This document shows positions 10,617-21,268 of a stretch of DNA of 64,000 nucleotides, one piece after another. A program made the position numbers and the translations under genes. Source of the stretch: Panagrolaimus kolymaensis (taxonomy: Eukaryota > Nematoda > Chromadorea > Rhabditida > Panagrolaimidae); contig JAJQJQ010000077.1 of NCBI GenBank assembly GCA_028622995.1, positions 186,001-250,000 of the forward strand, written 5' to 3'. Each line of letters begins with the position of its first letter. Position 1 is the stretch's first letter. The notes beneath the pieces were generated by a model. The model did no database searches, was not told the DNA's origin, and saw only the letters and a program-made list of their open reading frames with translations.

Positions 10617-11694
10617 ATGGCTGATAAAAAGAGAGGTGCAGTTTCTTCTTCAACGACTAACTTCAAAAAGTCAAAATTGAATGACGATTCACTTTCAAAT
10701 TACACTTTTATTTTGCCATATCCTCAAAGATTTTCCATTCCCAAAAATATTATTTATTATTCAATCAAAAATATTTCAAATTGTGAAGTTTATAAAAAAT
10801 TAATTCGAACTTGCAAATATTTCTTTGGAGCTAATCCAATTATTGTTCCTAATAAAATCGACGCAAGGGAAACCGGGTTTTGGATTAATCATACAGAAAT
10901 CAAAAATAAAACAAGAGAATTGCCCAATGGATTGACTGCGAATAAAGAAGTCAAAATAGTTTATACTATGAACGTAGAAAACCTTCGCCATAAAATATAG
11001 GTTACTAATCAGTCGCGATTTGATACTTATTTCCTTCCATCTTCTGATTCATTATCCAAATTTCTCGATAAAGCTTATGCCGTTGATTGCTATGCATATT
11101 TTTTAGAAAAACAAATAATTACATTTAAAAATTATTTGAAATTAACAATGTCAAAAAAAATCGAATCTTTCATGCTTGATGGACTCATTGTTAAAAATGA
11201 ATTAGATAATTCAGAGGTTGAACTTTCTGAACTTTTGAAACAACTCCGTATATTAGAAGTATATATGCGTGAGTTTTCATTTATTTTTTATTCTTTAAAC
11301 ATTAAAGAATTAAAAACTACTATTTTTTAATAAATATATAATTTTCAGAATTCTTTCAACTAATTTTACTGAGGAAACTATTCCACGACTTTTAGAACTT
11401 CCAAAATTTCAAAAACTTGATAGTTTTGCATTAGCGAACGTTCCCGAATCATTCGATCTCAAAACTTTTGGTGAATTTATCAAAGTAAAAACTTTTATTT
11501 ATTCTTTTAAATTTAATTTATTTTGTTATTTTTAGAAATACAAACGAACTGATTTTAATATATATTTTAAGGAAGACTTGTCTTTAGAAATACATGAAAA
11601 GATTACAACCGTCATTGAAGAATTTCGTTTAGATGAAACTATGAATGGTTGTTCTTTAGAAATCGCACATGGATCTGATTCATTTAAATTATAA
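10617..11694 (+). pseudogene. CKYFF-family pseudogene (nonsense and frameshift)
   Basis: The gene keeps a good start (MADKKRGAVSSSTT) and core (PQRFSIPKNIIYYSIKN, RTCKYFFGANPIIVP) but the conserved KIW codon TGG is TAG at about 10999. A second lesion is a one-base deletion near 11247 (CTTCCG to CTCCG). Exon borders are intact: exon 1 to 11268, exon 2 11349-11484, exon 3 11536-11694. From about 11025 to 11370 it is almost identical to 6760-7110, while exon 2 resembles that of 12166-13237, so the locus is a mosaic. Both lesions being simple suggests recent inactivation. Confidence 0.85.
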
Positions 11695-12165
11695 AAATGT
11701 TTATTTAAATATATATCTTATCGTTTTGTTTATTTTATGAAAATAAATTTCAAATTTTTGAATTATAAAAAGATTTCTAAAAAAAGAAACAAAAGTTACG
11801 AAAGCCAAAATAAAAAAATAAAACTTTCTTTCTATTTTCCCAACTCTCTCAGGTGCACCTATCTTCCCAGAAAATGAGCAATGGGGCAGGGCATAAATAG
11901 AAAAGAGAGGTCATTTTTTGTAATGAAATGTACACACACAACTTGCTTTTCTTTTAGGTCGAACGGTAAAATAAGTCCCATGTAAAAAAGATTGGACAAC
12001 ATTCTTAAAATGAATTATCTTTGTCGTTGTTTGTCAATTTTTTATTTTTCTTGCTTTTATTTTTTTCATTGAACGTGACTGACAAATATTACATAATTCG
12101 AGTTTTTTTGCTTTTAAGTGGTTGTTTTACTTTTTGACTTTAGTATCTAAAAAAATAGGAAAAAA

Positions 12166-13237
12166 ATGGAAGGAAAAAAGCGAACAGCAGGCTTATCTTC
12201 TTCAAAGACGACGATCTCCAAAAAGCCCATATTAAACCCCAAAATAACTACAAAATACACTTTTTCTTCGCCATATCGCCAGCGATTTTCAATTCCAGAA
12301 AATATTATTTGTTATTCAATCAAAAATATTTCAAATTTAAGAGTTTACAGAAAATTAATTCAAACTTGCAAATATTTTTTCCATGCTAATCCCATTATTA
12401 TTGTCTACGAAGTCAAACCAAAAGAAACTGGATATCGAATTAAACATACCGATTTTAACAAAGAAAAAAAAGAATTACCCGGTGGATTCATCCGCACCGA
12501 AATTCAAGTTTGGTATAAAATGGAATTTGAAAAATATTTTGGTCATAAAATATGGATTTCTGGGCAGGCTCTTAATACATTTGAACTCCCAAAATCTGAT
12601 TGTTTATCAAAATTGCTTGATAAAATTTATGCCATTGAATGTTATTGGGTTAATTTAAAAAATCAAACGATTACATATGAAAATTATTTAAGATTAACTT
12701 GGACTAAAAGTATTAAACACTTTGTATTTGATAAATCTTTGGTTATAAATGAATTAGATAATTCAGAAGTTGAATTTTCTCATCTTTTAAAAAAGCTTCC
12801 AAATTTAAAAGTATTATACCTGTAAGTTTGTTTATTTTTTTGTTCAGCTATTATGTATTTAATACAAAAATGAATGAATAAATTTTAGAGTTGTTTCTAC
12901 AAATTTTACTGAGGAAACTATTCCACGACTTTTAGAACTTCCAAAATTTGAAAAACTTCAAGAATTTACATTAAACCAAGTAACTGAATCGTTCGATCTT
13001 AAAACTTTCGGCGAATTTATTAAAGTAAAAAACTATGATTTAAATTTTTAAATCTAAAAATAATTTTTTTACTTCTAGAAACACAAAGGATCAAAATTTG
13101 TCATTCATTTCAAGAAAGATTTATTTATTTTATCGGTGGTTTATTTTAGAAATGTTTTTGAAGAATTTCATTTGGATGGAGGTTTCGATGGTTGCTCTTT
13201 AGAAATCGAACTTGGACCTCTTTCATTAAATTTGTAA
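12166..13237 (+). CDS. CKYFF-family protein, intact
   Basis: Exons 12166-12821, 12889-13024 and 13079-13237 join to 316 residues. It begins MEGKKRTAGLSSSK with a lysine-rich leader; the core is RQRFSIPENIICYSIKN and QTCKYFFHANPIII; then GHKIWISGQAL, NQTITYENYLRLTW and ELDNSEVEFSHLLKKL. Exon 2 carries TVSTNFTEETIPRLLE-like leucine-rich sequence (LLELPKFEKL) and FDLKTFGEFIK; exon 3 begins KHKGSKF. It groups with 3245-4307 and with the pseudogenes at 6376 and 10617, all on the plus strand. Introns are 67 and 54 bp. Confidence 0.87.
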
Positions 13238-13368
13238 AGTTATTTAACATAGTTTTTTATATATGTATTTTTTTTATTTCCAAGTTTTTAAACTAATAAA
13301 ACAAAAATACGTAAACAGAAAAAATAGTTTCAAAACAAAATTTCCAAAATAAAAAATATTGGTTGATT

Positions 13369-14487
13369 TTAGCCATTCAAAATAGAAAAATTTCCTCGCT
13401 TTAAAATCTTAGATAAATACGAGTTAGTTTTTTTGATTCGCTTTTTTGTTGTCGCTGACATATGAAACATGAAATACAATGTGAATCTAGTATTCAGGTG
13501 TTTCTAAAAAAACCAATATTTTATATTTCTTCAAACTTTAAATTTTAATTAAAAGTTTACCTTTGCAAATTTACCAAATGTTTCAATATCAAATGTTTCT
13601 CCTCGGGTGCTTAAACCAAAAATGGCCAAATGTCGAAAACGTGGAAGGTTTAAAAGTTTTTGAGGAATTTCAGATAAAATCATTGAAGGTTGATCGACTT
13701 CATCATTTGAACTAAAAAAATATTTCATTTGTTTATGCCTTAAAAGAAAAAAAACTTACATATCAATTTCTCGAAGATCCACCAATCCTTCAAGCAACTT
13801 TTCCAAAGGTACCAATTCACCATTTTTACTTTTAACTTTTACATTCGTTAATCTTAAACATTGAAGGGTTTTTGATGAAATCATAATTAAATAATCTTCA
13901 AAATCAATAGTTTGATGGCAGAGAAGTAATTCATTTAAATCGAATTTATAAATTTTTTGAAATAAATTTTCTTTATTTTCAATGAAATGATTGGCTTCCA
14001 AATCTCCATTCAACCATAATTTATGAGGCATTTTGCTCAAAGCATAAGCATGCAATTTAGGTGGTCCAGTATTTTCAAATGTTATATTATCAGCTAAAGG
14101 AGTAGTGAGAATAGTGCCGGTCATGGTATTAGTAATCCAAAATTCATTTCCTTTATGCATAATTCCGTTTGTTACAATTATTGGATTTTTGAGGAAAAAA
14201 TATTTGCAACATTGAACTAATTTTTCATAAATTTCAGAATTCGATGGATTTTTTGCTATATAATAAATTATACTTGAAGGAAGAGAAAAATTTTGAGATC
14301 TAGGAATAAAAGCGGCCGATTTTTCAGTAAAATCAACAAATTTTGATTTATGATGTGGAGTACCAATAAAAATTGGTGCTGCTTCATCGCCATTTGGAAC
14401 GGCTATGATTTCATTATTGATTGTTTCAATTGCTCGAACTTTTTGATTTTGATATGTTTCAAGAAATGATGAACGTCTTTTAGACAT
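13369..14487 (-). CDS. CKYFF-family protein, intact, long leader
   Basis: Exons 14487-13760, 13711-13561 and 13503-13369 give 337 residues. Its leader is longer than in neighbours (MSKRRSSFLETYQNQK up to RSQNFSLP at about residue 70). Core motifs: FSLPSSIIYYIAKNPSNS, QCCKYFFLKNPIIV, NEFWITNTMTG, KMPHKLWLNGDLE, EDYLIMISSK. Exon 2 has FDIETFGKFAK before the phase-0 junction and exon 3 begins KHLNTRFTL. It is tail-to-tail with the gene ending at 13237, only 131 bp away. Confidence 0.87.
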
Positions 14488-15080
14488 TTTATAGCTAAAA
14501 ACTAATGTAAAAATAAATTTTGTAAATTAAAATGAAAAAATTAGCATAATTTACTTTGAAAGAAAAAAATTTCACGAAAAGCTTTTAATTTAGGAATTTC
14601 CAGCGAATTATTAAAGTCAAAATACAATATTTTTTATTTATGATGAAATTAGCACTCATCGACAAAAACTTTTAAATCGACGAATCAATGAAAGAAAAAT
14701 TATAATATTTGTTTTCCAAAAAAAAAATAATACTTCGAGGTCAGAGAAAAAGCTTTGGAGGCATAAAAAAAATATTCCAAAATGCATGCATAACAAAAAA
14801 AAAGAATAGATACCATAAATTACCGATGATAGACGGACGCTGAACAAACATATTTCCCACGAAAAATTCTTAGTTTTTTATGGCGCCAAAAAAACTGGGT
14901 ATAAAATCAAAAACTATTGATTAAAAAAAATTCTACACTTTTTAAGTGTTACAAATTTTTTTACGACTAAAACAAAGAAATTTTGGATATTTATGAATCA
15001 ATAAAAAAAGGCAACAAAAAAATTATTTATTTTCTAACATACATACATATTTTCAAATTCTTTAAACGATAACTTTTTTT
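14488..15080. other. Intergenic, no feature seen
   Basis: AT-rich sequence between two same-strand family genes. Only short chance frames; no repeat or RNA gene recognised. Confidence 0.4.
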
Positions 15081-16539
15081 CTACAAAATAATTTGAAAAA
15101 AGCATTTTTTGTTAATATTGTGAAAATTCAATAAAAATTCTTCAATGGTTTCTTCAGCTTTTTCAGAAATGGGATTAGCAAAAATGAGCTCGAATTTGGC
15201 AGTGATATGATTCTAAAAAAATGGTAATTTTAATAATCTTTTTTTTATTCTTATTAAATCTGCTTACTATAACAAATTTTCCAAAAGTATGAATATCAAT
15301 GGATTCTGGAACATCTCGCATATAAAAAGTTTTCAACCCTTTAAATTGAGGAAGTTCCAAAAGTTTTTGGGATGTTTGAATAGTGATGACCGATGTGGCA
15401 CGACTAGACACAGTGCTAAAATAATAAAATGGAAAATTATTATAAAACAAAAAGTCTGATGAATTAGTTGATTGCAAAATATGTTAGAGCAAGGATTGTT
15501 AATTTCGATAAAAGAAACTCAAAAAAAAAATTTATAGCAATTTTTTGTTGATACAAAATTTAAAAAAAAAGAATTAAAGATTCAAGCTTCTAAACAAACC
15601 CAATGGAAACGAAATTTTATAAGCTTACAAAACAAAAATTATATTTAATCTTAAAAACCCCAATTAATTTATTTAAATAAAAACTTTTATCAAAAAATTA
15701 AAAAAACCAGTAGAAAATCATTTTTTTTACTTTTTTGTTTGCAAAAATGTGTCTTTGAAAATTTGTTCTTTAAAGTTAGTTAGTTCTGGAATTTTCGTTT
15801 GTGCCTATTTTTAACAAATTCTAAATGTCAAGATTCCAGCAACTCTGCCTTTAATAACTCTCAGCAATAAAAAAAATACTTACTATTTTAAATTAACAAT
15901 ATTTCGAAGAGGCTCCATTAATTCATTCAATGGCACAATACTTTTATCAAAATTTCTTACAACCACGTTCCTCAAACAAAGATGTTCAACTTTTCCAGAA
16001 TTTGTCAATAATAAATATTCTTCGAAAGTTAAAATTTGATTTCGCAAATTTAATAAAGAAATTTCACAATAAAATAATTTTTGAAGCATTCTTGAAATGC
16101 AATATTTTCCTTTATCGCATCGAAGTCCATTAGTGAGCCAAATTTTGTAGCGAATTTTTTTAATTGGAATTTCAAAAGTCCCAGAAGAAGCATTCGGAGT
16201 TGTTGGTTCTTCAATCCATAAATTTCCATTTTTAAATTCAGGCATTTCTGTGACAATCGTAGAATTTATTCGGAAAAAATATTTACAACTTTGAATTATT
16301 TTTTGAAAAGCCTTTGAATTGGTTTTATTTTTCGCGAGATAATATATAATAGTTTCAGGAAGAGAAAAGTGCTGACGTAAAGGTGAAGCAAAGGTATATC
16401 TTGGCGGCTTGGAAGGGGAAGAAGAAGAAGCAGACGACGAAGACAATAAATTTCCATCATCAATAAAATTGTTGGTTTGTAGTTTTCGCTTTTTTACAAC
16501 TTTCATTTCAAGCGTAGCTGCTCGCTTTCTTCCATTCAT
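15081..16539 (-). CDS. CKYFF-family protein with long first intron
   Basis: Exons 16539-15884, 15415-15268 and 15212-15081 join to 311 residues. The leader MNGRKRAATLEMK contains VVKKRKL (nuclear-signal-like) and a serine run; the core is RQHFSLPETIIYYLAKN, QSCKYFFRINSTIV, then KIRYKIWLTNGLR, NQILTFEEYLLLT. Exon 2 reads LLELPQFKGLKTF and ESIDIHTFGKFVI; exon 3 starts NHITAKF instead of KH. Phases 2 and 0 are kept, but the first intron is 468 bp against 40-75 bp in relatives, because of extra AT-rich sequence or an unrecognised exon. Confidence 0.82.
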
Positions 16540-19082
16540 AATTATTAGAATATATAAATAAATAAAATTTTAGGAGAAATAAATCACCAGAATACAAGAA
16601 AAAGGTGGAACTTTTTTGAATAAATCAAAGAAAAAATTTTTAGCAATGAAAAACAATTTTTGTTGGTAATCGTCCAAAAAAAATGAATGAATGAATGAGG
16701 ATTTTTTTTTTCGTTTGTTTATGGACAAACAACGATGAAAATAAAAAATATTTTCTGGCAAAGTGAGTACAAAGAAAACTTTAAATAAAGAATGGAATTG
16801 AATTATGGACAGACGTTTTTTTTATTTCCAGCTAACAAACTTTAAAAAAAGATATATTCCTTAATTTTTGAATATTTTAATTTTACTTTTTTTTTCTTTT
16901 TAAAAACAAGTGGGGTGCAATTGCACTAGAAGAAATGTTTTTCACGCGAATCACTAAAAAAGTGACTGATGTAATCATCAAACAGAGAAAAGGGCAGTTA
17001 CAAAAAAGGATAAAGGATATCACCCGACATGAAGTGCCATTTACAATTGATTATATTTTATGAGGAACAGGAATAAATAAAATAAATATGATTGTTTATA
17101 AAAATTACATAAATGTAAAATAAAAAATATTGAAATCAAGTTCAATCTCAAACAAGGCAAATTAATGAAAAGTTTTTTTTTCTTTTTTCTTCGCAAATAA
17201 ATGAGCGAACAAAGCAATGCAATGCTCAATCTGTGGTGCAGCTGTCACTACATAAAACAAAAAAACAAATATGTGCGATAAAAAGGTATATCATCTGGCA
17301 AAGTGAAAACAAAAAAAACTATAAAGAAAGCAAATTATTGAAAGATTTTTTTTGATTTCTTTAAAATAAACTTTTAAGATAAAATAATTATTTTTGAATA
17401 TTGTATCATTATATTTTTTATTTTTCTGAAATATTTAGTATTTCCATATATCAGTTATTATTATTTTTAGCAAAAAAAAGAATGTTTAAAGTTATATTTT
17501 TTTTTGCGATGCATTTGCAGGAAATATTTTAAGCTAAGATACATTCGGCAAAGGATGTAATGATTAATATTACATAATGAAAGGACGGATTAAAATAAAT
17601 GGGGAAAATTGAAGGATGAATTAAGAACAAAACCTACACAATAATTGCTGGCTTTGGCAATTATAAATAAAATAAATAAATAATAATTTTCAAAATAATA
17701 TAAAAGTAAACTAAGAAAAATGTATGGAATCAAATCAAATCGCAAAAACTGCTAAAGGATTTTGGTTTTTTCTTTTTCTCCACAAATTAATGTATGACGC
17801 CGGTCTCTCTTTCGACTGTCAATAGAACAAACATTTTTGATAAATATGTGTGTTTTCTGGCCAAAAGAGAACATAACCATAATTTTAAAGAAAGCAAATT
17901 CTAAACTGACGTTTTTTTAATTTCAACCAAACATTTTTAATACTTATATATTCTGTAATTTCTTTGAATATTTAAATTCTTGCTTTTTTTAATTTTTTTG
18001 ACTCTAAAACCTTTTAATACTTATTTAAAACAAGAGGCTATTTAAAGGTGACTTTGTTTTTTAACGATTTTTATATTAATAAACTATTCGGGATACGGGA
18101 TTTCACCAAAAGGACCATGCAAAAGACATAGTACACTTCAACTTAAAAATAAAGGTTTTATTCTACAGCATTCAGCCCCAAAAAGTGAATAAAAATAAAG
18201 ATTATGAAATTTTTGGTTTCGAGAACAATAAATAAAATAGAATATTTTCTTCGTTATTCAAAAAAACGTAAAAAATTTATTAATAAAATCAAATTCAATT
18301 CGCAAAAAAATGTATATTAATAAAAAAAAATTTGGTTTTTAACATTAACATTCGACATTCTTTTTTTCAGTTGTCAATGGCACAAACATCCACTGCAATA
18401 AAATAAATACGTTTTGTGGCAAAGTGTATACGAAAAACTTTAAAAAATAAAGAATTTAATGAACGAGTTTTTTAACTTCAAAACAATTTTTTTAAAAACT
18501 TATATATTTTATTGTTTTTGAATATTTTAATTTAACTCTTTTTTATTTTTATTTTGTAACGATAATGTTAAAGTTTTTAAACCTTAACTTAAAAAAGAGT
18601 AATATTTTGGCTAAATTTTTTTCATTGAATTTCAAATTTAATGCGAAGCTATTACATCCCTTTTGCTTATATATGAAAAACTCACTCCACTTTAATGTTA
18701 ATTAAAATTAAGGTTATTTACTTCACGATTCGCAACAACGAGGAAGTGAATAATAATAATTCATGCAAAATTGCGGGATGGGGTGACGATAAAAATAATC
18801 TGTGCAAATGTGACGAGGCAGGACACGATAAATAAAATAAATAAATATAAAAGTTTTATCATTGAAACAATAAAAATCTTAAAAATTATATTAAATCAAT
18901 TCGCAGAAAATGCAAATCAATAAAGAATTTTTTGTCTTTTCGATAGCCAAAAAAATCCATACACTTCTGCCTCATTCAAAAGTTTTTTTTCTTTGTAAGC
19001 TTTTTTAAGCGATAAAATTCCAAAAAAATTATTTAAAAAAATTCATTCATTTATCGAAAATGAATTAGTTTTTTTAAAAAGC

Positions 19083-19204
19083 TTTTCAACTAGGGTTGTC
19101 ATATTTCCCGGGAAATAGAAAATCGGGAAATTTTTCCGGAAATTTCCCAAGAAATTGCCCGGGAAATTTTTGGGAAAATTTCCCGTGACAATCCTATTTT
19201 CAAC
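19083..19204. mobile_element. hAT-like MITE, 106 bp (19091-19196), palindromic
   Basis: The element starts TAGGGTTGTCA and ends TGACAATCCTA, imperfect inverse copies, with an interior of GGGAAATTT-type inverted repeats that would fold into a long hairpin. It is flanked by the 8-bp direct repeat TTTTCAAC at 19083-19090 and 19197-19204. The T at position 2 and A at position 7 fit the hAT preference nTnnnnAn, and the TAGGG end fits hAT termini. It lies inside the tandem array and explains most of one unit's extra length. Confidence 0.8.
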
Positions 19205-19581
19205 AGTAGAACTAACAGATATGAAAAGAAAGAATATATATTCTGGCAAAGTGTATTCAAAGAAAAATTTATAGAAATCGAATTATTGACAAACGGTTTT
19301 TTTCTCGTTCAAAAGAAGTTTTAAAAAATACATAATTTATTGTTTTTGAATATTTAAATTCTTGCTTTCTTTATTTTTTATGACTCTTATGACTTTTAAT
19401 ATATAATTAAAGCAAAAAGTTATTTAATTTTAATTTTTTTATAAAGATTGCTTTGAGATGATAACAATCGATTCGATAATGAATTTTTGAAATAATTAAA
19501 ATTACATTTAATGATCACACTTTAAGGTAGGACATATGAAAGGAGCTATACACTTAATAATAAAGGTTATTTCTTAACTCA

Positions 19582-19870
19582 CTCTGCACCAGGCCTCTTC
19601 CTTCGGCCCGTCCAGCCCGGCCCGGCCTGGCCCGCGGGCCGGGCCGACTTTTGAACGGGCCAGGCCGGGCCGAGGCCGACCATTTTCTAAAAAAAGAAAA
19701 AAAATCAAAGGGAATACCAAGGCAAAAAAAAAATTGACGGGCCGGCCCGCGGCCCGGCCCGGGCCGGGCCTAAACCAAAAGGGCCGCAGGCCGGGCCGGG
19801 CCGAAATCAAGACGGGCCGGGCCGGGCCAGGCCGGCAAAACCCGGCCCGTGGAAGAGGCCTGCTCTGCAC
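19582..19870. mobile_element. hAT-like MITE, 273 bp, GC-rich (19590-19862)
   Basis: The element starts CAGGCCTCTTCC and ends GGAAGAGGCCTG, perfect 12-bp inverted termini. It is flanked by CTCTGCAC at 19582-19589 and 19863-19870, an 8-bp target duplication that fits nTnnnnAn. The interior is made of GGCCGGGCC-type repeats separated by an A-rich middle and is far more GC-rich than its surroundings; the 99-residue frame across it is a composition artefact. A truncated relative lies at 10293. Removing the insert restores CTCTGCACCAAAAG, which resembles the same point in neighbouring array units. Confidence 0.88.
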
Positions 19871-21268
19871 CAAAAGATGATTAAGAATAAAACATACGAC
19901 ATAGTAGGTTTTGGCAACGGTAAATAAATAAAAATGGATTTTTTAATAATTTTTTACAAAAAAAAAAACAAAAGAAAAAAAAGGTGGAATCCAGAAAATC
20001 GCAAGAAATAAAAATAAATAAAATTCTTTTTTTATTTGTTCATAAATAAATGTGCAACATTCTCTTATTCAGCAGTCAATAGAGCGAACAACCAATTATG
20101 ATTCTAAATATGTATGTCTTCTGGCAAGGCGTGTAAAAAAAATATTATTTATGAAAACGAATTAATCATAAATATTTCTTTGGTGTTGGTTTTTCCAAAT
20201 AAACTTTAAAAAATATATATATTATTGATTTTGAATATTTTAATTAAACTTATTTTTAGTTTTTTTCTTCACAAAATCTTTAAGTCCTAGGTGTCAAAGT
20301 TATGAACTAGGCTATTAAATGTGAAATTTATTATTTATATATAAAAAGTTTGGTTTAGATTAACTGAACAGTGCTTGGTTTACAATGAATTGATTAAATT
20401 ATTATGTCGTACAAATAATTTATGATGACCAACCTTTAAAAATGCTCATAGTAAAGAGATAGTATTATTCAATATTAAAAAATGGAAAAGGACAATATAA
20501 AACAATCGGAAACAAGAATGATTTGAAATAGAGCCCATTTATTAATTGCATTTTGGAAAGGAAAAGGGAAAAAATAAATAAATATTAAAACTGAGAAAAA
20601 GAATGCAAATTCTTTATGTATTTTTTTTATTTTCCTTAAAACAAATAAATGTCGGTCTTTTTTAGCTGTCGTCGTCAATAGGACAAACAAGCACTTATAA
20701 AAAAAAGTGTGTCATCTGGCAAAGTGTATATAAAGAAAAATTTAAAGGAAAAAAAGTTTGTTAGTTATTGACAAACGTTTTTATAACTCAAAACAAACTT
20801 TAGGAAAAATTGTTTTTGAATATTTTTTTATTGATTTTTTTTTCTTCGTTTATTTTCCTATTAAAGCTTTAGGTAAATAAATCGTGCAAGGATTTATATT
20901 TATTGAATGAGTTAAGAAATGTTTGAGCTAAGCTTGCCACTAATTTTGGTTAAACATAAATATAGTTTTCAATGATAAAAAACTTTAAATTTGCTCACAT
21001 GAAAGGCGATTTGTACATAAAAAATATAGGTTTTTATCTAATCCATTCGGCTCCGAATTAAAAATAAAACTTATAAAGTTGCTGGATTGGTAACGGGAAA
21101 TAAAAATAAATAAATATTAATATTTTTTTTTGCTTTTATAAAAATACAATGTAAAAAGTGATTGGAATCTTTTAAAAGAAAATGCAAATTTATGAAGACA
21201 GCTTTTTTAACAAATAAACATAAAAAATTCTAAAAACAAATTACAGAAAAACAAAAAATAGCAATAAA

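Larger units (their letters stand above)
16700..21240. repeat. Degenerate tandem array, about seven units of 550-700 bp
   Basis: The word TCTGGCAAAGTG and its variants recur at about 16752, 17293, 17859, 18415, 19233, 20119 and 20714. Each is followed by AAAGAAA, a TTGACAAACG-like word, a T-run, and TTTTTGAATATTTAA, and each is preceded by TGTCAATAG-ACAAAC. Each unit also has GGCAA..GGTAAATAAATAAA in its second half. Spacings are 541, 566, 556, 818, 886 and 595 bp; the two long ones become about 705 and 605 after removing the hAT-like insertions at 19091-19196 and 19590-19862. No conserved reading frame runs through the units. Units are clearly diverged, so the array is old. Confidence 0.75.

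Noticed and set aside
19574..19873. 99-residue Gly/Arg/Pro-rich minus-strand frame
   Set aside because: It is a by-product of the GC-rich repeats of the hAT-like MITE, with no codon structure independent of the repeat.
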